Assembly (NCBI GenBank): GCA_029262315.1
Contig: JAJCZP010000290.1
Coordinates: forward strand, 1 to 39,681
DNA: 39,681 nucleotides
DNA from: Deltaproteobacteria bacterium
GTDB lineage: Bacteria; Desulfobacterota; Binatia; UTPRO1
Direction: 5' to 3'
In this document: one piece after another, positions 15,891 to 22,479 of the stretch
How the letters are laid out: each line of letters opens with the position of its first letter
Numbering within the stretch: the stretch's first letter is position 1
Notes under the pieces: model-generated
What the model saw: the letters and a program-made list of their open reading frames with translations, nothing else
The model's database searches: none
Told to the model about the DNA's origin: nothing
Made by a program: the position numbers and the translations under genes

Positions 15891-16442
15891 ATGGTGATTA
15901 TCGTACACGGCTACGAGGGTTCTGGCGACGGCCACTGGCAATGCTGGCTTCGGGACGAACTCCAGAGCGCCGGCACGCCGGTCGTCTTCCCAGACCTCCC
16001 GACACCACTACAACCGGACAAGGACGCCTGGGTCGGAGCCCTGGCGTCCCTTGTCGCCGAGACCGCAGGAACCCGACACACCTTCGTCTGCCACTCGCTT
16101 GGCTGCTGGGCGTTCGATCATCTGCTCCACGAAGGCCGAGCCGGGGACGCCCACGCGGCTCTGCTGGTCGCGCCCCCGTCCCCCTTCCTCCTCTTCGAAC
16201 CGGTCCAGAGCTTCTTGCCCCCGCCGCGATCCCAGCCGGCCTGGGCACCGCTGGCCGCACGCTCGCTGGTCGTTGGCAGCGACAATGACGAGCACGCCGG
16301 CGCCGAGGAGTTCCAGGAAATCGCCGCGACGATCGGCACCGCCTGCACCATCATTCCGGGCGCCGGCCACATCAATACCGATGCTGGATTCGGCCCGTGG
16401 CCGCTCGCCCTGGACTGGCTCCGGAGCGTCGGTGCCCGCTGA
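15891..16442 (+). CDS. RBBP9/YdeN-family serine hydrolase
   Basis: A 183-residue small alpha/beta hydrolase, the usual size for the RBBP9/YdeN family. It opens with the oxyanion-type HGYEGSGDGHWQCWL. The nucleophile is Ser69 in CHSLGCWA, an acid is Asp131 or Asp133 in VVGSDNDEHAG, and His160 in GAGHINTDAGFGPWP completes the triad. The substrate of these hydrolases is poorly known. ATG at 15891 was chosen, with GTG at 15888 as an equally close alternative; the frame is open far upstream but that portion is antisense to metH. It is divergent from metH and precedes the molybdopterin oxidoreductase by about 100 bases. Confidence 0.86.
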   Translation: MVIIVHGYEGSGDGHWQCWLRDELQSAGTPVVFPDLPTPLQPDKDAWVGALASLVAETAGTRHTFVCHSLGCWAFDHLLHEGRAGDAHAALLVAPPSPFLLFEPVQSFLPPPRSQPAWAPLAARSLVVGSDNDEHAGAEEFQEIAATIGTACTIIPGAGHINTDAGFGPWPLALDWLRSVGAR

Positions 16443-16545
16443 GCCCGGTCTCGTCCCCTGAAGATCGCCCGTCACGTGTCCATGCACAACACGAGTGTGC
16501 TAGGAATCGAGCACGCGGCCGTGCCCGCGCTCGGAGGACGACAGC

Positions 16546-18804
16546 ATGACGACAGCGAAGACCAGCTACCGCACCTGCCCATTGTGCGAGGCCACCTGCG
16601 GCCTCGCCATCACCACCCGCGACCGTGAAGTCGTCGAAATCCGTGGCGACGAGGACGATGTCTTGAGCCACGGCTTCATCTGCCCCAAAGCCTACGCCCT
16701 GAAAGATCTCGACACCGATCCAGATCGCGTCCGCACACCCCTGCTGCGTGAGGGGGAGACGTGGAAAGCGGTCAGTTGGGACGAGGCCTTCGCCGCGATC
16801 GACGCCGGCCTCGGGAAGGTGATCGCAGAGCATGGCCGCTCGGCGGTGGCAGCCTATGCGGGCAATCCAACCGCACACAACCTCTCCAGCATGACCTATC
16901 TACAGGCTCTGCTCCGCGGCCTCGGCTCGCCCAATACATTCTCCGCCAGCACGGTCGATCAAATGCCGAAGCACGTCTCGGCGGGACTGATGTTCGGATC
17001 GATGATGACCATCCCCGTCCCCGACATCGATCGCACCGACTGCCTGGTCATCATGGGCGCCGATCCGCTCGAGTCGAACGGTAGCCTGCTGACCGCACCC
17101 GACATGAAGGGTCGCATCCGCCGACTGCGCGACCGCGGCGGTCGCGTGATCGTGATCGATCCGCGCCGGAGCCGCACCGCCAGCGTAGCCGACGAGCATC
17201 ACTTCATCCGGCCGGGGACCGATGCACACCTCCTCCTTGGCATCGTGCAGACGCTCTTCGCGGAGAGCCTCATCGCACCGGCTGCCGTCGCGGATCATCT
17301 CGCGGGTCTCGACACGCTGGAGGAAACGGTACGCCCGTTCAGCCCCGAGCGCGTTGCACCGGCCTGTGGCATCGCGCCCGAAGCGATCCGCCATCTCGCG
17401 CGCCAGCTTGCGGGCGCCACGCGCGCGGCGGTCTACGCACGCATCGGCACCTGCACCCAGGAGTTCGGCACGCTCGCGAGCTGGCTGGTCGACGTCGTCA
17501 ACACGCTCACCGGCAATCTGGACCGAGAAGGCGGCGCCATGTTCACCAAGGCCGCCGCGGGCGCCGGCAACACCAAGGGCGCCCCGGGCAAGGGACGCGG
17601 CATCCGCCTCGGCCAGCGCAGCAGCCGGGTCCGCGGGGCGGACGCCGTATTCGGCGAGTTGCCGGTCGCATGCATGGCCGAGGAAATGGAGACCCCGGGC
17701 GAGGGGCAAGTTCGGGCGCTGATCACCGTCGCGGGGAATCCGGTCGTCAGCACCCCGAACGCCGGGCGCCTGCGGAACGCCCTCGCCGGGCTCGACTTCA
17801 TGGTGAGTGTCGACATCTACGTCAATGAAACGACCCGACATGCGAATGTGATCCTGCCCGCGCCCTCGCACCTCGAACGCTCGCACTACGACCTGGCCCT
17901 CTACCAGCTCGCCATCCGCAACGTAGCGCACTACTCAGCGCCGATCTTCCCACGGCCCGCGGACAGTCCCGACGAATGGGAGATCCTGCTCCGGCTCACC
18001 GGGGTCGTCACCGGCCAAGGACCGAACGCGGATCTCGCAGCCCTCGACGATTTCATCGTAGGGCAGCTCGTACAGCGAGAGGTGGCCGGAGCCGGGTCGA
18101 TCGTCGAAGGGCGCGATCCGAACGAGCTCATCGCCGCCCTGGCACCCCGCCGCGGCCCAGAACGACTTCTCGACTTCATGCTGCGCACCGGCCCGTACGG
18201 CGAGGGATTCGGTGCCCACCCCGATGGGGTGAGTCTCGACAAGCTCGAAGCGCATCCTCACGGCATCGATTTCGGCGCCCTCGCGCCCCGCATTCCGGAA
18301 GTGCTTCGCACGCCGTCCGGAAAGATCGAGCTCGCTCCCGATCCCCTGCTACAGGATGTCGCTCGGCTCGAGGAGTCTCTCGCACGAGAAGTTTCCGACG
18401 AGACAGGCGCCATGACACTCATCGGACGCCGCCAACTACGCTCCAACAACTCCTGGATGCACAATCTCGAGGTCCTCGTAAAAGGAAAGGTTCGCTGCAC
18501 CCTGCTGGTTCACCCCGACGATGCGAGCAGCCTCGGCCTCGTCGAGGGGCAGTGGGCGCGCGTCGCGTCGCGCGTCGGGCAAGTCGTGGTGCCCGTCGAG
18601 ATCACCGACGCGATCATGCGTGGCGTCGTCAGCATTCCTCACGGGTGGGGACACGACGACGCTGGCGTACAACTCCAGGTCGCGACCGCCCACGCCGGAG
18701 CCAACAGCAACGTGCTCACCGACGAACAGGCCATCGATCCGCTCTCCGGAAACGCGATACTGAACGGCATCCCCGTACGCGTCGAGGCAGCGCCGGGCGC
18801 CTAG
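16546..18804 (+). CDS. Orphan molybdopterin (Mo/W-bisPGD) oxidoreductase
   Basis: A 752-residue catalytic subunit of the DMSO-reductase superfamily. An N-terminal 4Fe-4S site is visible as CX2CX3CX27C (C11, C14, C18, C46). The cofactor-binding core follows (GADPLESNGSLL, VIDPRRSRTA, HFIRPGTDAHLLLGI), then the late LPAPSHLERSHYD and C-terminal beta-barrel with IPHGWGHDDAG. The metal-ligand neighbourhood reads FSASTVDQMPKH (residues 133-144), with no Cys or selenocysteine, so Ser/Thr/Asp or a non-protein ligand would be needed. No electron-transfer or membrane subunit is encoded nearby. The start is well supported by GGAGGA eight bases upstream. The reaction is not predictable; relatives include formate dehydrogenase-like and assimilatory-type enzymes. 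Confidence 0.9.
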   Translation: MTTAKTSYRTCPLCEATCGLAITTRDREVVEIRGDEDDVLSHGFICPKAYALKDLDTDPDRVRTPLLREGETWKAVSWDEAFAAIDAGLGKVIAEHGRSAVAAYAGNPTAHNLSSMTYLQALLRGLGSPNTFSASTVDQMPKHVSAGLMFGSMMTIPVPDIDRTDCLVIMGADPLESNGSLLTAPDMKGRIRRLRDRGGRVIVIDPRRSRTASVADEHHFIRPGTDAHLLLGIVQTLFAESLIAPAAVADHLAGLDTLEETVRPFSPERVAPACGIAPEAIRHLARQLAGATRAAVYARIGTCTQEFGTLASWLVDVVNTLTGNLDREGGAMFTKAAAGAGNTKGAPGKGRGIRLGQRSSRVRGADAVFGELPVACMAEEMETPGEGQVRALITVAGNPVVSTPNAGRLRNALAGLDFMVSVDIYVNETTRHANVILPAPSHLERSHYDLALYQLAIRNVAHYSAPIFPRPADSPDEWEILLRLTGVVTGQGPNADLAALDDFIVGQLVQREVAGAGSIVEGRDPNELIAALAPRRGPERLLDFMLRTGPYGEGFGAHPDGVSLDKLEAHPHGIDFGALAPRIPEVLRTPSGKIELAPDPLLQDVARLEESLAREVSDETGAMTLIGRRQLRSNNSWMHNLEVLVKGKVRCTLLVHPDDASSLGLVEGQWARVASRVGQVVVPVEITDAIMRGVVSIPHGWGHDDAGVQLQVATAHAGANSNVLTDEQAIDPLSGNAILNGIPVRVEAAPGA

Positions 18805-18814
18805 CCTTCTCGGC

Positions 18815-18840
18815 AACGGGCGGAGTCGCACCCGCCCGTT
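18815..18840 (+). terminator. GC-rich hairpin after the molybdoenzyme gene
   Basis: AACGGGCGG (18815-18823) pairs perfectly with CCGCCCGTT (18832-18840) around an eight-base loop, starting 10 bases after the molybdoenzyme stop. No T-run follows. It may separate that transcript from the GGDEF gene. Confidence 0.5.
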
Positions 18841-18865
18841 CGCACCCTGAGGCCGCACGAGTCTT

Positions 18866-19864
18866 ATGGACACACCCGCACCGCCGGATTTCCAAACGTT
18901 CCTGCGCGTCGCAAACGTACTGAACTCGTCGCTCGAGGTCGATGCCGTCTTGCGGGAACTGCTCAGCGGATTGGAACAGCTGCTCCGCCCCACGCATTGG
19001 TCGCTCCTGCTCACTGACGAGGCCACGAGCGAACTCGTCTTCACACTGGCGCGCGGGGACGTTGGGTCCTCCTTGCACGGACGTCGGCTGGCATCGGGCG
19101 AAGGCATCGCCGGCTGGGTGGCGACCAACAACCGGCCGCTGCTGCTGCCCGATGTCACCCGCGACCGACGCTTCTCCGTTCGCATGGACGAGCTTTCCGG
19201 GTTCGAGACGCGCTCGATCGTCGCGGTGCCGCTGCGCGCGGACGGGCGCTGCATCGGGGTCCTCGAAATCATCAACGCCACCGACGATCGCCCCTTCACC
19301 GAAGCTGACGCTCAGATCCTTGGTGCGTACGCCGACTTCGCAGCTCTGGCCATCCGCAACGCGCGCACCCACGCGGCGGTCGTCGAGCTGACGCGAACCG
19401 ACCACCTGACGGGCCTGCGGAACTCGCAGTACTTCTTGCACTGCGTCGGTGACGCCATCGTCCGCGCCACCCCCTTCGCGCTCGTCTTCTTCGACATGGA
19501 TCGCTTCAAAACCCTGGTGGATACGCACGGACACGTGTGTGGCAGCGCGGCCCTCGCTGAAGTGGGCACGGTGTTGCAACGCGTCCTGGAGCGCGACGAA
19601 GTCGCCTGCCGCTTCGGCGGTGACGAGTTCGCCCTCATGCTTCCCGATCATGATGTCGCCACCGGAAGCGCGCGCTGCGCCATGCTCGCCGAGGCCATCG
19701 AGGCCCATACGTTCCTCCGCAAGGAAGATTTGGCGCTGCGCCTGAGTGCGTCGTTCGGCGCCGCGGCGTTTCCACAGGACGGCGCGACCGCGACAACACT
19801 GCTGCACCAGGCCGACGCGCGCATGTACGAGGCCAAACGCGCCCGCAAGCTCGCGCGTTCTTGA
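18866..19864 (+). CDS. GAF-GGDEF diguanylate cyclase
   Basis: A 332-residue cytoplasmic signalling protein that likely makes cyclic di-GMP. Residues about 10-170 form a GAF sensor domain (SGEGIAGWVATNNRPLLLPDV, FETRSIVAVPLRADGRCIGV). Residues about 175-330 form a GGDEF domain with DHLTGLRN, FFDMDRFK and the intact GGDEF signature at 251-255. The product-inhibition I-site (RxxD, five residues before GGDEF) is absent: the positions hold E242 and E245, so feedback inhibition is probably weak. No membrane segments are present. The ATG lies 61 bases after the molybdoenzyme stop, with a hairpin between them. Confidence 0.93.
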   Translation: MDTPAPPDFQTFLRVANVLNSSLEVDAVLRELLSGLEQLLRPTHWSLLLTDEATSELVFTLARGDVGSSLHGRRLASGEGIAGWVATNNRPLLLPDVTRDRRFSVRMDELSGFETRSIVAVPLRADGRCIGVLEIINATDDRPFTEADAQILGAYADFAALAIRNARTHAAVVELTRTDHLTGLRNSQYFLHCVGDAIVRATPFALVFFDMDRFKTLVDTHGHVCGSAALAEVGTVLQRVLERDEVACRFGGDEFALMLPDHDVATGSARCAMLAEAIEAHTFLRKEDLALRLSASFGAAAFPQDGATATTLLHQADARMYEAKRARKLARS

Positions 19865-19896
19865 CCTGCTGAGCCGACCTCACTACACGGAGCGCC

Positions 19897-20958
19897 ATGC
19901 GCCCTCCCGGCAATCTCGTCGGCGAACGGACCGCCGCGGCCCCGCTCGGACCAGCCGACCTCATCACTAGCTGGCGGCAGATCATCGGCACGGGCAATCT
20001 CGCCGAGGGGCGCCCTGTAGACCGTGTTTCCCGGTGGTTGTTGATCACACGGGCCTGCGTCTTCTCCATGACGATCACGTCGGCCTTGATCGGCGGGCTC
20101 CTCGCCGCGGCAACGGCGGCGGACCCACACCTGGGATATTTCTCGCTCGCGCTCCTTGGCCTCGTCGTCGCGCACGCGACCAACAACATGATCAACGACT
20201 ACTTCGATACGATCGGCGGCGTCGATACCGCGACCTACACCCGGGCGCAGTACGCGCCGCACCCCTTGCTCTCGGGCCTCATCAGTACCCGCGGGCTCCT
20301 GGTGACCATCGTCGCCCTGAACCTCGTCGACCTCGCGGTGGGTCTCATACTGCTGGACGCCCGCGGCTGGACCGTCGCGGCGTTCGCACTCGCGGGGCTG
20401 TTCATCAGCGTGTTCTATGTCGCGCCCCCGCTGAAGCTGAAGCACCATGGCCTCGGAGAGCCCGGGGTATTCATCGTCTGGGGCCCCCTCATGATCGGGG
20501 GCACGTACTACGTGACGGCGGGCACCATGCCAGCGTGGGTGTGGCTCGCCTCACTTCCCTACGCCATCCTGGTCACGACCGTGCTGATCGGAAAGCACGT
20601 GGACAAGTTCGAGCAGGACCGCGCCCGCGGGATCCACACGCTTCCAGTGTTGCTCGGCCGCACCGCGTCGCTGCGCCTGACCCAGGCCATGATGATCGCC
20701 TTCTACCCCATCGTGGCCGGTCTAGTGTTCGCCGGGACGCTCGGGCCAGGGGTGCTCCTGGTCGCCTTCGCACTGCCGAGATTGGCTCAGACGCTCCAGA
20801 CCTACTCCGCACCAAAACCAGATCAGCCACCCTCTGGATATCGCCTCTGGCCGCTCTGGTACGTCGCCCACGCCTTCCGACACAACAAGCTCGTCGGCGG
20901 GCTGTTCGTGCTGGGTCTCGCCCTGAATCTCGGCTTGGGACTCCTCACGAGCCCGTAG
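19897..20958 (+). CDS. UbiA-family prenyltransferase (MenA-like)
   Basis: A 353-residue multi-span membrane protein of the UbiA superfamily, which attaches prenyl chains to aromatic or other acceptors. The first Mg-diphosphate motif is NNMINDYFD (96-104) and the second is VDKFEQDRARGIHTLP (D236, D241). About eight or nine hydrophobic segments follow the usual pattern. The second motif with a following THTLPV-like stretch resembles dihydroxynaphthoate polyprenyltransferases (MenA), but no other menaquinone gene is nearby, so I leave the symbol open. The start ATG follows a CGGAG site. The stop is six bases from the stop of the convergent O-methyltransferase gene, so a quinone-related pairing is possible but unproven. 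Confidence 0.85.
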   Translation: MRPPGNLVGERTAAAPLGPADLITSWRQIIGTGNLAEGRPVDRVSRWLLITRACVFSMTITSALIGGLLAAATAADPHLGYFSLALLGLVVAHATNNMINDYFDTIGGVDTATYTRAQYAPHPLLSGLISTRGLLVTIVALNLVDLAVGLILLDARGWTVAAFALAGLFISVFYVAPPLKLKHHGLGEPGVFIVWGPLMIGGTYYVTAGTMPAWVWLASLPYAILVTTVLIGKHVDKFEQDRARGIHTLPVLLGRTASLRLTQAMMIAFYPIVAGLVFAGTLGPGVLLVAFALPRLAQTLQTYSAPKPDQPPSGYRLWPLWYVAHAFRHNKLVGGLFVLGLALNLGLGLLTSP

Positions 20959-20964
20959 GCGCCG

Positions 20965-21621
20965 TCAACGCTTGCGCACGAGGGTCAGCCCGTCCGCGAT
21001 CGGCAGCATCACCGATTCGACACGGTCGTCGGCCACGATGAAATCGTTCAACGCGCGCAATGCACACGTGTCGTCGTCCTGGGCCTCGGAGTTGGCCACC
21101 ATGCCGAACCACAGAACGTTGTCGAGCAGGATGAGTCCGTTTGGGCGAAGTCGCCGAAGTATCTCTTCGTAGTAGCCGCGATAGTTGATCTTGTCGGCAT
21201 CGATAAAGGCGAGATCGAACACCGGCTCGGACGATAGCGCGCGCAGCGTACCGAGCGCGGGACCGATTCGGAGATCGATGCGTGCGCTCACGCCGGCTTC
21301 GGCCCAGTACCGACGCGCGATCGAGGTCCACTCCTCGCTCACGTCGCAGGCGATCAGACGTCCGTCGGCCGGCAAGCCACGGGCAAGGCAGAGAGCGCTG
21401 TACCCTGTGAAGGTCCCCACCTCGATCACCCGGCGCGCTCCGATGACCTGCGTCAGCATGGTCATGAAGGCGCCCTGCTCGGCAGCGATCTGCATGATGC
21501 TGACGCCCCCGAGCTTGAAGGTCTCCGCGGCGAGCGCCTCGAGCACAGGATCCGCTGGACTGCGATGCGCCACCAGGTACCCGTAGAGTTCCGGAGTCAT
21601 CGTAGTGAACTTGAGATCCAT
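20965..21621 (-). CDS. Class I SAM-dependent O-methyltransferase (caffeoyl-CoA/catechol type)
   Basis: A 218-residue protein of the cation-dependent O-methyltransferase family (PF01596 type). Motif I is VIEVGTFTGYSALCLA, the metal site comes from FIDADKINYRGYYEEI and the following PNGLILLDNVLWFGMV, and the N-terminal ETFKLGGVSIMQIAAEQG is the family lead-in. These enzymes methylate hydroxyls of small aromatic acceptors. The start MDLKFTTMTPELYG has GAGGGGG nine bases upstream; the longer frame lacks homology. It is convergent with the prenyltransferase gene with only six bases between stops and divergent from the nicotinamidase-like gene. Confidence 0.9.
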   Translation of the reverse strand: MDLKFTTMTPELYGYLVAHRSPADPVLEALAAETFKLGGVSIMQIAAEQGAFMTMLTQVIGARRVIEVGTFTGYSALCLARGLPADGRLIACDVSEEWTSIARRYWAEAGVSARIDLRIGPALGTLRALSSEPVFDLAFIDADKINYRGYYEEILRRLRPNGLILLDNVLWFGMVANSEAQDDDTCALRALNDFIVADDRVESVMLPIADGLTLVRKR

Positions 21622-21702
21622 CAGCGAGTGCCCCCTCGTGCGGGAACTCATAGTGCGCCCCCGAGGGCACGTCCAGATGGCGCTTGCTCTAAGCCCATGC
21701 GT

Positions 21703-21716
21703 CCAAGTACGCTTGG
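21703..21716. repeat. Small inverted repeat before the nicotinamidase-like gene
   Basis: CCAAG-TACG-CTTGG forms a five-base-pair stem ending five bases before the ATG at 21722. It could hide the ribosome site of that ATG, which argues that translation may begin at 21752 or 21761 instead. Confidence 0.35.
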
Positions 21717-21721
21717 TGCCT

Positions 21722-22339
21722 ATGCGCTCGCCCCCCCGGACCACGATCTCGATGGGCAAGATGACGCTCGAGGACGGCAATGCCCTGATCCTCGTCGGCC
21801 TCCAACGCGACGCGTTCCCCGGCGGCACCATCGCCATCGCCGACGCCCCGGCGATCATTCCGATTGCCAATCGCTACCTGAGCGCGTGGGCGAATCTCGG
21901 CCTGCCCATCGTGCTCGGCCGCTGCTGGCATCCCCCCAACCACTGCTCGTTTCGAACACATGGCGGACCATGGCCCGACCACGCGATCGCGGACACGCCG
22001 GGCGCTGCGTTCGCGGCCGACCTCCTGGTTCCCCCGACCAGCATCATCGTATCGACCGGGACCGACGCCGCCGATGAGGCCTCGTCCGCGTTCGCCGACG
22101 CCGAACTCGACTCACAGCTCCGACGCCGTGGCACCACGCAGGTGTTCGTCGGAGGCATCGCGACCGAGCACTGTGTGCTGAATACGGTGCGAGATGCGAT
22201 CGACCGCGACTACGCGACGGTGGTGCTCCGCGACGCGAGTCGTGCCACCAACGTCCGCCCCGACGACGGTGCAGACGCCGAGGGCGTCATGGCCGAGCTC
22301 GGCGCCCAATTGCTCGCGCTGGAGACACTCGGTCTGTAG
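21722..22339 (+). CDS. Nicotinamidase/isochorismatase-fold protein with degraded catalytic triad
   Basis: Numbered from ATG 21722 it has 205 residues with the nicotinamidase layout: ALILVGLQRDAFPGG, CWHPPNHCSF, GGPWPDHAIADTPGA and GGIATEHCVLN. However, the usual catalytic Asp of the V-D-x-Q-x-D motif is Gly26, the metal Asp of the D-W-H motif is Cys68, and the Lys before G-T-D is Thr112. Only nucleophile Cys151 and metal His70 and His87 remain. It is therefore not a normal nicotinamidase and may be a structural, regulatory or altered-chemistry protein. Starts at 21752 and 21761 (MTLEDGNALILVG) match family starts better; none has a clear ribosome site. A strong hairpin follows the stop. Confidence 0.75.
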   Translation: MRSPPRTTISMGKMTLEDGNALILVGLQRDAFPGGTIAIADAPAIIPIANRYLSAWANLGLPIVLGRCWHPPNHCSFRTHGGPWPDHAIADTPGAAFAADLLVPPTSIIVSTGTDAADEASSAFADAELDSQLRRRGTTQVFVGGIATEHCVLNTVRDAIDRDYATVVLRDASRATNVRPDDGADAEGVMAELGAQLLALETLGL

Positions 22340-22363
22340 TCGCGGCCAAGGACCGAGATCGTA

Positions 22364-22396
22364 TGCGAAGCGTCGCGGCGTCCGCGACGCTTCGCA
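22364..22396. terminator. Perfect 15-bp hairpin
   Basis: Arms 22364-22378 and 22382-22396 are exact reverse complements (TGCGAAGCGTCGCGG) around loop CGT. Flanking GGCC...CCG/CGG...GGCC bases extend it imperfectly. It lies 24 bases after the nicotinamidase-like stop and 84 bases before the next gene, so it is most simply a terminator, though without a T-run. Confidence 0.7.
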
Positions 22397-22479
22397 CGGT
22401 CTCAGGCCGCTCTACAGGCGTTCTCTACAGAATCTCACTTGCACCACGCCAGCGCGCTGTCCCATTGTAAGGGTCTCCC

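Noticed and set aside
15801-22474. Shared 12-mer CATTGTAAGGGT at 15801-15812 and 22463-22474
   Set aside because: In a window of this size single 12-base matches are expected by chance; one of the two sits just ahead of a gene but no regulon is implied.
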